This document shows positions 7,897 through 17,453 of a stretch of DNA of 64,000 nucleotides, piece after piece. Location: contig JAKSRW010000003.1 of NCBI GenBank assembly GCA_024403355.1, positions 1 through 64,000 of the forward strand. The letters run 5' to 3'. Source of the DNA: Lachnospiraceae bacterium (GTDB lineage: Bacteria > Bacillota > Clostridia > Lachnospirales > Lachnospiraceae). Within the stretch, counting starts at the first letter, position 1; every line of letters starts with the position of its first letter. The translations under genes were made by a program, and so were the position numbers. The notes below the pieces were generated by a model, which was given only the letters and a program-made list of their open reading frames with translations, was not told where the DNA came from and did not search any database.

Positions 7897-9234
7897 TTAG
7901 TTTATAACATTTACACCATCGCGGGTGATATATGCATAGACTGCTTTATGCTTTTTAAGCTCTTCTGTTTCACTTTCTGAGATAGTATAGGCATTGATAA
8001 AGCGTTCCTTGGCCTGCTCGAGCTTCTCTTTTGAATTTGCATACATCAGGCAGAGAGGTTCACCCTTTTTAACTGTATCATGAAGCTTTTTTTCTATTTT
8101 AATGCCTACACTAAGGTCAATAATGCTTTCCTTTGTTTCACGGCCTCCGCCGAGAATAAGTGAACAGATACCGATTTCCTGTGCATCAATTTTAGTTACG
8201 ATTCCGTCGCAGGGAGCATATACGGGCTCACAGATTTCGCCGAGCTTAAACTTGGAAGGGTTAAATACATAGCTTGAATCTCCGCCCTGAGCCTCTACGA
8301 ATTCGGCAAATTTCTTTAATGCAGAGCCATCCTTTATGGTAGCGAGAGCCATTTCCTTGGCTTTTTCAATGTCTGATGCAACACCTGCTGATATAAGCAT
8401 AAGTGCCGCAAGCCATACGCAGTCCTGAAGCAAATCGTCCGGAGCATTTCCGTTAAGAGCCTCTATTGATTCGATTACCTCGAGTGCATTTCCTACATTA
8501 CGGCCGAGAGGCTGGTTCATATCGGTAATTACGGCCGAAGTATTTTTACCTGCCATATTGCCTATTTTAACCATAGTATCAGCAAGAGCAAGCGCACTGT
8601 CATAGTCCTTCATAAATGCGCCCGAACCCATTTTAACGTCCAAAACGATGGCATCTGCTCCGCTTGCAAGCTTTTTACTCATAATAGAGCTGGCAATAAG
8701 CGGCAGACAGTCAACCGTAGCAGTAACATCACGAAGTGCATAAATTTTCTTGTCCGCAGGGGCAAGGTCTGCGGTCTGACCCATAATTGAGAGCTTTATC
8801 TTATTGACATTTTCAAAGAAAAGGTCACCCGAAATAGAGGTAGAAAAGCCTGGAATACTCTCTAATTTATCAATGGTTCCGCCTGTATGTCCGAGGCCGC
8901 GGCCTGACATCTTTGCTACCGGAATACCGAGCGCAGCTATCATAGGTCCTAATATAAGTGAAGTCTTGTCTCCTACGCCTCCGGTGCTGTGCTTGTCAAC
9001 CGTGGTACCCTGAATGCGTGAAAGATCAAGCGTATCGCCGCTGTCACGCATCGAAATGGTGAGGTTCGTGGTTTCCTCCATATCCATTCCGTTAAAGCAG
9101 ACTGCCATAAGAAAGGCAGACATCTGGTAGTCCGGGATTTCTCCCCCGGTGTAGCCCTGAACTATAAAATCAATTTCTTCCTTTGTGAGCTTTAAGTTAT
9201 TCTTTTTCTTGTTGATTAAATCATACATTCTCAT
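7897..9234 (-). CDS. pdp: pyrimidine-nucleoside phosphorylase
   Basis: About 445 residues starting MRMYDLINKKKNNLKLT, matching the N-terminus of Bacillus Pdp. The open frame begins four codons earlier, but that ATG abuts the AAAGG ribosome binding site. The phosphate/nucleoside-binding stretch DKHSTGGVGDKTSLILGPM and the loop SGRGLGHTGGTIDKLES are intact. The enzyme splits uridine, thymidine or deoxyuridine with phosphate to base and (deoxy)ribose-1-phosphate in pyrimidine salvage. Pdp and thymidine phosphorylase (deoA) cannot be separated with certainty by eye; Pdp is favoured for Firmicutes. Last gene of the long phoH-to-pdp run. Confidence 0.92.
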   Translation of the reverse strand: MRMYDLINKKKNNLKLTKEEIDFIVQGYTGGEIPDYQMSAFLMAVCFNGMDMEETTNLTISMRDSGDTLDLSRIQGTTVDKHSTGGVGDKTSLILGPMIAALGIPVAKMSGRGLGHTGGTIDKLESIPGFSTSISGDLFFENVNKIKLSIMGQTADLAPADKKIYALRDVTATVDCLPLIASSIMSKKLASGADAIVLDVKMGSGAFMKDYDSALALADTMVKIGNMAGKNTSAVITDMNQPLGRNVGNALEVIESIEALNGNAPDDLLQDCVWLAALMLISAGVASDIEKAKEMALATIKDGSALKKFAEFVEAQGGDSSYVFNPSKFKLGEICEPVYAPCDGIVTKIDAQEIGICSLILGGGRETKESIIDLSVGIKIEKKLHDTVKKGEPLCLMYANSKEKLEQAKERFINAYTISESETEELKKHKAVYAYITRDGVNVIN

Positions 9235-9294
9235 AGTTTTTACCATACCTTTCTTTTATTAGTTAATGCTGAGAGTCCGGCTTTTTAACCTAAT

Positions 9295-10761
9295 TCAGGC
9301 TTCAATTTCCCCCATAAAATAGAAGCCCTTACATTCTGAAAGCTTGACATTGACAATCTGACCTATAAGTTCGTCACAGCCCTCAAAATGAACCAGTAAA
9401 TTGTTATCGAGTCGTCCTGTAAGATAGTTTTTACCGTCTGAATTTTCTCTGTCTCTTTCCTCTACAAGTACCGGCAGAGTAATTCCTTCGATAGATTTTG
9501 CATATTTACCCGAGCTTTCATTAACTACGGCAAGAAGTCTGTCAAATCTGTTTTTAACAGTCTCTTCATCAATCTGATCTTCAAATTTAGCCGCAGGTGT
9601 ACCTGTTCTCTTTGAATAGATAAAAGTAAATGCGCTTGAATAGCCGACTTTTCTGCAAACATCGAGGGTTTCCTCAAAATCTTCTTCAGTTTCACCCGGG
9701 AAGCCTACGATTATATCCGTTGTTATAGCAATATCAGGCACAGCCTTTTTTAATTTATCAATCAGAGTCAGGTAATCTTCCTTGGTATATTTTCTGTTCA
9801 TAAGCTTAAGAAGTCTGCTGCTTCCTGACTGAACGGGCAGGTGTATATGGTGACATACCTTCTTGGCATCTTTAAGAAAATCAATGAGCTCATCGGAAAG
9901 ATCCTTTGGATGCGAGGTCATAAATCTTACTCTTTTAAGTCCTTCAATCTCATCAACCTGCTTTAACAGCTGAGTAAAGCTTATGGGATTTTCGAGATTT
10001 TTACCGTAGGAATTTACATTCTGACCCAAAAGCATTACTTCGATTACGCCTTCTTTAACGAACTTTTTAATCTCATTAATAATATCCTCAGGCTTACGGC
10101 TTCGCTCACGGCCTCTAACATAGGGTACAATACAATAGCTGCAGAAATTATTGCAGCCGAACATAATATTGATTCCGGCTTTAAATGAAGCCTTAAGCTT
10201 GCTGGGAAGCTCCTCTACAATCTTGTCCGTATCCTTCCATATATCGACTACCATATTATGCTTTCGCTTTTTGCCCTTAATGACTTCGCTGCTGTCATGG
10301 TCATTTGTGTCGAAATATTCCGAAAGCAGCTCGGCAAGCTTGAAAATATTATGGGTTCCGAATATCATATCGACAAATCTATAGCTTTTTCTGATATGCT
10401 CTACTTCGTCCGGCTCCTGCATCATACAGCCGCAAAGTGCAATAATCATATCAGGGTTCTTGCTTTTTAATTTTCCGACGTATCCTAAACGTCCGTAAAC
10501 CCTTGAATTTGCGTTCTCACGCACTGTGCAGGTATTATATAATATAAAATCGGCCGATTCTGTTTCAGCCTCTTCGAAGCCGATTTGCTCCAGTACACCT
10601 GCAAGCTTTTCAGAATCCTTGAAGTTCATCTGACAGCCGAAGGTTGCGATGTGGTAGGTAAGCTTTCTGCCAAGCTTTTCAGCCTTTTCAGCCACTATTT
10701 TGGCACATTTATCAATATAATAAAATTGATTCTCTGCCTCACCGGTAAAGTTTTTTTCCAT
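9295..10761 (-). CDS. miaB: tRNA-2-methylthio-N6-dimethylallyladenosine synthase MiaB
   Basis: 488 residues, slightly long at the N-terminus. The N-terminal MTTase domain has the three Cys for the auxiliary Fe-S cluster (ATFGCQMNF, YNTCTVREN, ALCGCMMQE). The radical-SAM CxxxCxxC is FGCNNFCSYCIVPY, and a C-terminal TRAM domain binds tRNA. It adds the 2-methylthio group to i6A37 of tRNAs reading UNN codons. The ATG has AGAAAGG 17 nt upstream and AAGGTATGG nearer; an overlapping out-of-frame ATG lies in between. The leader holds interlocking repeats (separate entry). Confidence 0.95.
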   Translation of the reverse strand: MEKNFTGEAENQFYYIDKCAKIVAEKAEKLGRKLTYHIATFGCQMNFKDSEKLAGVLEQIGFEEAETESADFILYNTCTVRENANSRVYGRLGYVGKLKSKNPDMIIALCGCMMQEPDEVEHIRKSYRFVDMIFGTHNIFKLAELLSEYFDTNDHDSSEVIKGKKRKHNMVVDIWKDTDKIVEELPSKLKASFKAGINIMFGCNNFCSYCIVPYVRGRERSRKPEDIINEIKKFVKEGVIEVMLLGQNVNSYGKNLENPISFTQLLKQVDEIEGLKRVRFMTSHPKDLSDELIDFLKDAKKVCHHIHLPVQSGSSRLLKLMNRKYTKEDYLTLIDKLKKAVPDIAITTDIIVGFPGETEEDFEETLDVCRKVGYSSAFTFIYSKRTGTPAAKFEDQIDEETVKNRFDRLLAVVNESSGKYAKSIEGITLPVLVEERDRENSDGKNYLTGRLDNNLLVHFEGCDELIGQIVNVKLSECKGFYFMGEIEA

Positions 10762-10781
10762 AATGATTAACCATACCTTTC

Positions 10782-10844
10782 TGCCTGTACGGGATTTTAT
10801 TAAATGACAGGCATTTGATCTAAAACAGGCACAAAACTGCCTGT
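10782..10844 (-). promoter_or_regulatory. miaB leader with four interlocking ACAGGCA/TGCCTGT segments
   Basis: In minus-strand order: ACAGGCA (10838-10844), TGCCTGT (10825-10831), TGCCTGT (10807-10813), ACAGGCA (10782-10788). The first pair forms a perfect 7-bp hairpin with a 6-nt loop followed by TTTT, like a weak terminator. The last pair forms a hairpin ending right beside the AGAAAGG ribosome binding site. The pairs are mutually exchangeable, so alternative folds are possible. Regulation is inferred only from this layout. Confidence 0.4.
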
Positions 10845-10877
10845 GAAAAACTTTATTACTTTATTTTGAATTAATCT

Positions 10878-12518
10878 TTAAGTAAAATTACCATACGAAC
10901 GTATAACAGCCTCTGATACCTTAAGACCGTCCATTGCGGCACTTGTGATACCTCCTGCATAGCCTGCGCCCTCACCTGCAGGGAAAAGTCCCTTTATATT
11001 TGTGCTTTGAAAATCATCTTTGCGCTTAATTCTGACAGGTGATGAGGTTCTGCTTTCAAGTCCTAAAAGAAGTGTATCATCATTATCATAGCCATTAATC
11101 TGTTTTCCAAAGCCCGGAAAGGCCATTTTTATTGAATCGGACATAAATTCCGGAAGAAAACTGTTTATATCGGATAATTCCCATAAGCCCTTGCAATCGG
11201 GCGTATTATCCGTACTGATGGCTTCGGATGCCTTATTTTCCTTAAAATCTTTAAGTGTTTGTACGGGAATTTTGCCGTTTGCCGCATTATAAGCCTTTTC
11301 TTCCAAAATTCTTTGAAATTCCATTCCGGCCAGTACGCTTTCACTTGGGAAATCCTCGGGACTTACAGATACTACAATAGCACTGTTTGCACTTTTTCCG
11401 TCACGTCCGCTGTAGCTCATTCCGTTTACGCAAAGTCGTCCGTTTTCAGATGAAGCATTAACCACATAGCCGCCGGGACACATACAGAAGGAATATACAC
11501 TGCGTCCGTTTTCCAAATTACAGGTAAGCTTATAGTCTGCGGCCGGCAGATTTTTATACATTTCACCGTATTGTGAGCGGTCTATCAGCGACTGCGGATG
11601 CTGAACGCGTACACCTATAGCGAAGCTTTTCTTTTCCATGTCTACGTTTTTCTTTTGCAGCATTTCAAAGCTATCGCGGGCACTGTGTCCTATAGCAAGA
11701 ATCAGTCTGTCGGTTTTTATAATTTCGCGCTTATTAATTTCGACTGCGCTTACTTTACCGTCATTAATAATAATATCTGTCAGACAGCTGTTAAATCTGA
11801 CCTCACCGCCAAGCTCGATAATTCGCTTACGGATATTTTTAACAATGTTACAGAGACGGTCTGTTCCTATATGCGGCTTATTGATGTAGGATATGCTTTT
11901 ATCGGCTCCGTTTTCGATAAAAACACGGTAAACCTCACCCATTCGTCCGTCTTTATCCTTGACCATGGTGTTAAGCTTTCCGTCACTGAAGGTACCTGCA
12001 CCGCCCTCGCCAAACTGCACATTCGAGCCTGTATTTAATGGCTTTCCTTCCCAAAATCCGGCTACGGTCTGCTTTCTGCTGTCTACATCCTCGCCACGTT
12101 CGATGACTAATGGCTTCAAACCTGTCTCAGCAAGCTTTAAGGCACAGAAAAGTCCGCAGGGACCCGAGCCTGCTATGATAGGTCTTGGAAGCTTATTTGA
12201 ATTAACAAAACTGCAGAGCTTCTCAAATATTTTAGAAGCAGCTTCCTTATCACCGAAGGGTCTGTATAAGTTTTTTTTAAATATAATTACGTCTTTATCT
12301 CTATTGTTTTTTATAAAACGTTCTTCATTTTCAATTTTTATATCGAATGAGCATACATAGTGAATATCATCTTTTTTTCTGGCATCAATTGATACCTTAG
12401 CGGGCTCGAGGCTTAAAAGCTCTTTTTCCTGAAGATGAAGCTTTTTCACTACCGCCTTTCGATAGCCCTTTTCATTGTTTTCTGATATTCTTATTTTTAC
12501 GGAATTTACTCGAAGCAT
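10878..12518 (-). CDS. FAD-dependent oxidoreductase, COG2509 type
   Basis: 546 residues. After an about 100-residue N-terminal domain comes the dinucleotide-binding GSGPCGLFCALKLAETG and acceptor strand PLVIERGEDVDSR. The COG2509 hallmark glycine-rich stretch NVQFGEGGAGTFSDGKLNT follows, and a C-terminal FAD closure LFPAGEGAGYAGGITSAAMDG. The family is widespread in Firmicutes and has no settled function; a dehydrogenase role is annotated by homology only. It lies 18 nt after a second, unrelated flavoprotein gene (HI0933 type). Ribosome binding site AAGGAA. Confidence 0.85.
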   Translation of the reverse strand: MLRVNSVKIRISENNEKGYRKAVVKKLHLQEKELLSLEPAKVSIDARKKDDIHYVCSFDIKIENEERFIKNNRDKDVIIFKKNLYRPFGDKEAASKIFEKLCSFVNSNKLPRPIIAGSGPCGLFCALKLAETGLKPLVIERGEDVDSRKQTVAGFWEGKPLNTGSNVQFGEGGAGTFSDGKLNTMVKDKDGRMGEVYRVFIENGADKSISYINKPHIGTDRLCNIVKNIRKRIIELGGEVRFNSCLTDIIINDGKVSAVEINKREIIKTDRLILAIGHSARDSFEMLQKKNVDMEKKSFAIGVRVQHPQSLIDRSQYGEMYKNLPAADYKLTCNLENGRSVYSFCMCPGGYVVNASSENGRLCVNGMSYSGRDGKSANSAIVVSVSPEDFPSESVLAGMEFQRILEEKAYNAANGKIPVQTLKDFKENKASEAISTDNTPDCKGLWELSDINSFLPEFMSDSIKMAFPGFGKQINGYDNDDTLLLGLESRTSSPVRIKRKDDFQSTNIKGLFPAGEGAGYAGGITSAAMDGLKVSEAVIRSYGNFT

Positions 12519-12536
12519 CTATATAATTCCTTCCGC

Positions 12537-13793
12537 TTAAGATATACGTTTTTTAATGCCGTTTGCAGCAATATAGCCGCTGGTCCATGCCCACTGCAGA
12601 TTATATCCGCCGCATTTTCCGTCCACATCCAGGATTTCGCCCGCAAAAAAGAGGCCGGGATAGCGGATACTTTGCAGATTATCGTCAACCTCAGAAAATG
12701 CTACTCCCCCGAGGCTCGTCTGGGCATTGTCATAGCCTGCATCCCCGGTAATATTTATTGTAAAATTCTTGATATTGTCTGCAAGGATATTTACTTTTTC
12801 TTTTATATCATTTTCCGGTCTTATTTTTGCTTCAGGTTCAAAGCCTGACTTTATCAGTAATAAACGAAAAAGCTTATCGTTCAATAATCCGCAGGCTGCT
12901 TTTAACGCTGACATGCCGGAGCTTGAAAAGAGCTTACAGAGATAGTCTGTGAGTTCATTTTTACTTTTGTTTACATATAAATCGAGCTTAATTTCAGTCT
13001 TTTTTCCCTGCTGTAAGGCCTTAACCGCAAATCTGCTGGCGTTCAGCACAGGAATTCCTGAAATGCCTGATTTATTAAAAATAATTTCACCGTATTCTTC
13101 ATACACCGGGCTGCAATTAGCTGAAGTAAACAGACTGATATTTGCCCTGCAGCGTACACCGTCAAGATGCTTTAAATCACTGCTGTCGGATTTAAGTCCT
13201 ACGAGCGAAGGGCCGGACTCCACAAGCGTAATATTAAGCTCTTTTAGATGCTTAAATATTGAACCGTCAGAACCAAATTTTGGATATGCCTTACCTCCGC
13301 ATGCGATTATCAGATTATTACAGCTGTATTCAGTATTTGCACTGGTTTTCAGGATGAATTCCCGGCTCTTAGAATTAGCTGATATTTTGCAGATCTCCCG
13401 GTCATAAATGATCCGTGCCCCACGTTTGAAGACTCTGTTTTCCAATGAATCACGTACCGATTTTGCCTGCTCGCTTACAGGATAACAGTATCCGTTTCGT
13501 TCATAGCAAGGAAGGCCGATTTCTTCAAAAAAGCTGATTACGGAATCCTCATTGAATCTTTTGATAAAGGAAAAAGCACGTTCGCTGTCCTCACTTCGGT
13601 AACAAGAGGAATCCTGAAATTTGTTTGTAAAATTACATTTCCCGTTACCTGTAGCGGTTATTTTTTTTCCTGCTTCCGAATTTCTTTCAAGTATAATCAC
13701 GTCATTGGGACCGCTTTTTCTGCAGCACCAATAGGCAGCCATCAAGCCTGCTGCACCCGCGCCTATTATAATCGTCTCGTGAAATTCAGTCAT
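12537..13793 (-). CDS. NAD(P)/FAD-dependent oxidoreductase, HI0933/BaiN family
   Basis: 418 residues. N-terminal GxGxxG FAD site IIIGAGAAGLMAAYWCCRKS, then the family signature GKKITATGNGKCNFTN. The C-terminus GGYNLQWAWTSGYIAANGI closes over FAD. The relative BaiN was assigned to reductive steps of bile-acid 7-alpha-dehydroxylation, but most HI0933-family proteins are of unknown function and the rest of a bai operon is absent, so no bile-acid role is claimed. Translated 18 nt ahead of the COG2509 flavoprotein. Confidence 0.85.
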   Translation of the reverse strand: MTEFHETIIIGAGAAGLMAAYWCCRKSGPNDVIILERNSEAGKKITATGNGKCNFTNKFQDSSCYRSEDSERAFSFIKRFNEDSVISFFEEIGLPCYERNGYCYPVSEQAKSVRDSLENRVFKRGARIIYDREICKISANSKSREFILKTSANTEYSCNNLIIACGGKAYPKFGSDGSIFKHLKELNITLVESGPSLVGLKSDSSDLKHLDGVRCRANISLFTSANCSPVYEEYGEIIFNKSGISGIPVLNASRFAVKALQQGKKTEIKLDLYVNKSKNELTDYLCKLFSSSGMSALKAACGLLNDKLFRLLLIKSGFEPEAKIRPENDIKEKVNILADNIKNFTINITGDAGYDNAQTSLGGVAFSEVDDNLQSIRYPGLFFAGEILDVDGKCGGYNLQWAWTSGYIAANGIKKRIS

Positions 13794-13832
13794 AATAAAT
13801 CCTCATGTAAAGAGTGACGTGGTTAACCAAGA

Positions 13833-15461
13833 TTATTTTCTAAGTAAATGAAGCTTTTTAAATATTCTTACAAGTGTTCTGCCCTTAGGCATATTGCTTA
13901 ATTCCTGCTCATCAAATATACCAAGGACAATTACCAGTAGCATATAAATTATAATTGCCGCAAAAATCGCGATAACTGTCGAAACGGCATTACCGAGCTG
14001 TATCATAGCAGCCAGCCTGTATATACCAAGTGCGGCGGCACCCATTATCAGTGAAGCTATTGCAGGAAGTATGAAGGTTTTTAAAATTTCCTGTTTATAA
14101 TTCAGTATTTTTTTGATTGAATGGGCATTCAGAATACATACGAGAAGTCCGTAGGTAACATTGCCGATTACGAGTCCGTATACACTCATATCAAAGAAAT
14201 ACAAAAGAACAAAAAGTAAAACTACATGAACCGCCAATGAAATTGCAGAATGTATAACAGGAAGTCTCATTCTGCTTATACCCTGAAGTACGCCGTTTGT
14301 AAGTGTGGAAAGTCCGAAAACCACTACCGCTACGCAGCCGAGCATCATGAGTTTGTCTGCGTAGATGTCATTTGAATCCTCGAAAATAAGCTTTAATATA
14401 GGCTTTGCGAGAAATCCGAGTCCCGCTGCCGAAGGAAATGCAATCAGCATATTAAATTTTATGGATGATGCTATTTTTTCACGTATGCCGTCGAAATCCT
14501 TCTTACTGTAGCTTGAAGCAAGTGTAGGTACAATTGATACGCCAAAGGCGGAAGCAACGGCTACAGGCACATTATAGAGCCATTTGTACTTGTTTGAATA
14601 AGCTTCCCAAAGAATTGCCCTCTCCTTTTCGTCAAAGCCCTTTGACTGCATGATATTACCGAATATTTTGATATCCACAATACCGCTTATCTGATAAATG
14701 GTCTGACTCAGAATTATGGGCAGCATTGTAAGAAGAACTGCCTTTATAATGGTTCCTACGGAATCAATGTCTGCGTTAGAATCATTTTTCTCGTTTTCCT
14801 TTAAGCCTTTTCGCTTAAATAAGTAGAGGATTACTAAGAAAATAAGTCCGAAAATTGCACCTACCAGAGTACCTGTTGTACCGCCCGCGGCACCGTATGC
14901 CGGCGCCTGGCTGCTGTCCGAATAGGCCTTGATTAGCAGATATGCGGCAAGTACACTGGCTATAGCATTAAATATCTGTTCCACAATCTGACTTATTGCA
15001 GTCGGAATCATTGTTCTTTTACCCTGAAAAAAGCCTCTGATTACTCCCATAAATGAGAATATAAAAATTGTAGGTGCGAGAACTCTGAGCGGTATTGCCG
15101 CACTGGGATACTCCATAAAGGCAGAAAAGCTGTCGGCAAATATGAATAATACCGCAGAAGCTGCCAGTCCGATTCCTGAAACAAAGAGCATTGCATATTT
15201 GAAGATTCTGTTTGAATTCTTAAATTCATTCTGTGCATCCTTTGCCGCTACAAGCTTTGATACAGCAACGGGGATACTGTAGGTGGATATAAGAAGTGCT
15301 AAATTATAAATCTCATATGCAACATTGTAATAAGTCATTCCTTCCGAGCCTACTATACGGGTCAGAGGAATACGGTACATAAGACCGATAAAACGTGTGA
15401 GCAGTCCTGCAAGAGCCAGCAGACTGCCGTGCATTAAAAAGCTGTTCTTTTTGTTACTCAT
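13833..15461 (-). CDS. MATE/MOP-type lipid-linked precursor flippase (SpoVB/YtgP/MurJ-like)
   Basis: 542 residues with about 14 hydrophobic segments and a strongly basic cytoplasmic C-terminus (GRTLVRIFKKLHLLRK). The N-terminal GSLLALAGLLTRFIGLMYR and RIVGSEGMTYYNVAYEIY are typical of the SpoVB/YtgP branch of the polysaccharide-flippase superfamily. Such proteins move lipid II or other undecaprenyl-linked sugars across the membrane; in vegetative clostridia this branch probably serves peptidoglycan synthesis. Substrate not provable here. GAGG ribosome binding site within a small intergenic hairpin. Confidence 0.88.
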   Translation of the reverse strand: MSNKKNSFLMHGSLLALAGLLTRFIGLMYRIPLTRIVGSEGMTYYNVAYEIYNLALLISTYSIPVAVSKLVAAKDAQNEFKNSNRIFKYAMLFVSGIGLAASAVLFIFADSFSAFMEYPSAAIPLRVLAPTIFIFSFMGVIRGFFQGKRTMIPTAISQIVEQIFNAIASVLAAYLLIKAYSDSSQAPAYGAAGGTTGTLVGAIFGLIFLVILYLFKRKGLKENEKNDSNADIDSVGTIIKAVLLTMLPIILSQTIYQISGIVDIKIFGNIMQSKGFDEKERAILWEAYSNKYKWLYNVPVAVASAFGVSIVPTLASSYSKKDFDGIREKIASSIKFNMLIAFPSAAGLGFLAKPILKLIFEDSNDIYADKLMMLGCVAVVVFGLSTLTNGVLQGISRMRLPVIHSAISLAVHVVLLFVLLYFFDMSVYGLVIGNVTYGLLVCILNAHSIKKILNYKQEILKTFILPAIASLIMGAAALGIYRLAAMIQLGNAVSTVIAIFAAIIIYMLLVIVLGIFDEQELSNMPKGRTLVRIFKKLHLLRK

Positions 15462-15531
15462 TGTTAAACCTCATGCTAAGAGCCGGCGATTAACCAATAA
15501 TTTAGTTTGATATGCTCTTGGCATCTATATT

Positions 15532-17349
15532 TTATTCAATTATAAGCTTACCTATTCTGAAGTCTGGATATGCGGAAATAAAGGTTTTTCCGTTATTAAG
15601 AACAAGAATGTTGCCATCCTCTGTGTAATAATGCATAGAACGCTTATTTTCGTTCTTTTTCCAGCTAATGGGAATACAGCAGCCTTCGGTAATATAATAG
15701 CCGGTACCCGAAGCATCATGAAGCTCCATATCCTGATAGCCGTTTTTGTCCTTATCCCATTCATGTACAATCTGGATGATGACATTTTTAAAGGTTAAGG
15801 GCTCATTTGTATTATAGTCAATATGAACGCCCTTATACTGATATCTGGTATAAAGACCTGTTTCCTCGTCATAAATAAGATAAGGGCACATATAGTTTGA
15901 ATAATTCAGGGTAATTTTATTGGCGGGAGTTACGGGCTTACCGTAGATTGAACAAAAAGCATAGCCTGAACCCGAATAATTCTCATCTGCCTTAATAAAT
16001 TCCATAAGCTCTTCCTTTGAAAGAACTTCTTCTGCAGTCTCTTCGATATCTGCTAATGATGAGCTTTCGTCTGTAAATATTTCATCGAAATTATCACTTT
16101 CCGAATCAGAAGCGTTTGAAAGAACGGACTCTTCATTAACGGATAAATCAGCATCCTCTGATGAAATGTCTTCAGCTTCTTCATTCATAAATGCTTCAAG
16201 ATCGGGATCGACAAAAAGAAAATGGTTCTGTTTCCAGTCATCCTTATGCTCTTCTCTGAATTTCATTTTCTCGATGCCCTTCTGAATGCCTGCAAGTGAA
16301 GCGAAGGCATTATGAGGAGCCTTTATGGTTTTGTCACGGTAAAATACTGTATCACCGATACCGTAGGTACCCTCGAGGTGGTCCAGATTAAGTGCGGCGA
16401 TTCGCTTTGTAGCATAGGTTGTTTCGCCAAAGTGTACAAAAACAGAATCATATTCGTCTGCGAAGCTTGCAAAGTAATGTCTTGCGCTTCGTACAGAACC
16501 GATACGCTTTGCGCAGCTTGATTCTTCTGTAAGTCCTTCAAATACACCCATCATTCGGGTGATGCCGCCCTCTGTAAGTGCCTCGTAAAGGATATCCGCG
16601 CAGCCTATGCCGCTTTGGGGATTCGCAAATTCAATATTATTGAACATGATGCAGTAGGGGCGCATTTTGGTGATTTCATTGCTTGTCCAAAGACCGGTAA
16701 GTTCACTCTGACTCTCATCTTTATGTACTACTGCCTTAGGTGCTTCAAAGGGCGTAGGTGTGGGAGCCTCAGTAGGCTCAGGAGTGAGCTCGGGGCTTGG
16801 TTCTTCTGTTACTGCAGGAATAGGCGTAGCCGTAAGATTCAAATTCGTTTCTGAATTCTCTGATAATGCTTTATCAGGAATCTGTGAGGGTACGGTATTT
16901 TCCGCAAGCTGAGTGAAATCTTCTTTTTTTGACTTATTAACAAATATGATTATAATAACTGCCAGCAGAATTACAGCAGCCGCTATACCTGCAATAATGA
17001 AAAGCTTTTTATTTTTATCATTGGAGGCAATCGATTTTTCAAAAGCTTTATCGGAAGTTTTTGAAATTTCCAAAGCAGTTTTATCTGAATCGGCAGTATC
17101 ACCGGTCACTTCATTTATTTTTGTAAGCTCAGAAGAAGCATTATTAATATCAGAGCTTACAAGTTCGGTTGTAGTTACATCAGCATGTAAAGCATCACCT
17201 GCAGCTTCTTTATTTTCAGTAGCTTCTGCAATTTCAATTGCTTTACTGTTATCAATTACATTGCTACTATCAATAGTCTCTGAACTATCAATACTGGTGT
17301 CGGATGCTAATTCATTTATATCATTTTTGATATTCTTATCATTATCCAT
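15532..17349 (-). CDS. DUF3048 (YerB-like) surface protein
   Basis: 605 residues. Residues 1-115 are an acidic, Ser/Thr-rich cytoplasmic stretch; one transmembrane helix lies at about 119-140; then a Pro/Thr linker (ATPIPAVTEEPSPELTPEPT) and the DUF3048 domain from about 215. That domain shows RPYCIMFNN, ADILYEALTEGGITRMMGVF and IGSVRSARHYFASFADEYD, as in YerB. An acidic insert at about 390-440 splits the domain. Function of the family is unknown; the outside location is inferred from topology. The start has AAAGG 12 nt before the ATG. Confidence 0.82.
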   Translation of the reverse strand: MDNDKNIKNDINELASDTSIDSSETIDSSNVIDNSKAIEIAEATENKEAAGDALHADVTTTELVSSDINNASSELTKINEVTGDTADSDKTALEISKTSDKAFEKSIASNDKNKKLFIIAGIAAAVILLAVIIIIFVNKSKKEDFTQLAENTVPSQIPDKALSENSETNLNLTATPIPAVTEEPSPELTPEPTEAPTPTPFEAPKAVVHKDESQSELTGLWTSNEITKMRPYCIMFNNIEFANPQSGIGCADILYEALTEGGITRMMGVFEGLTEESSCAKRIGSVRSARHYFASFADEYDSVFVHFGETTYATKRIAALNLDHLEGTYGIGDTVFYRDKTIKAPHNAFASLAGIQKGIEKMKFREEHKDDWKQNHFLFVDPDLEAFMNEEAEDISSEDADLSVNEESVLSNASDSESDNFDEIFTDESSSLADIEETAEEVLSKEELMEFIKADENYSGSGYAFCSIYGKPVTPANKITLNYSNYMCPYLIYDEETGLYTRYQYKGVHIDYNTNEPLTFKNVIIQIVHEWDKDKNGYQDMELHDASGTGYYITEGCCIPISWKKNENKRSMHYYTEDGNILVLNNGKTFISAYPDFRIGKLIIE

Positions 17350-17453
17350 ATAATTTATACCTTTCCGGCCGGATTCAAAATTTTACAATGACTGACAAGC
17401 GTAGCGGTCTCGGGGATGACCTGCGCCTTAATCTGCTCAGTATATTTTTATGA

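Noticed and set aside
10758..10775. Overlapping upstream ATG (GGTATGG) before miaB, ybeY, pdp and the DUF1015 gene
   Set aside because: Its position directly on the AAAGG site and the consistent 11-13 nt spacing of the inner ATG argue that it is not used.
12537..13793. Bile-acid BaiN assignment
   Set aside because: Only family-level similarity; no other bai genes are present.
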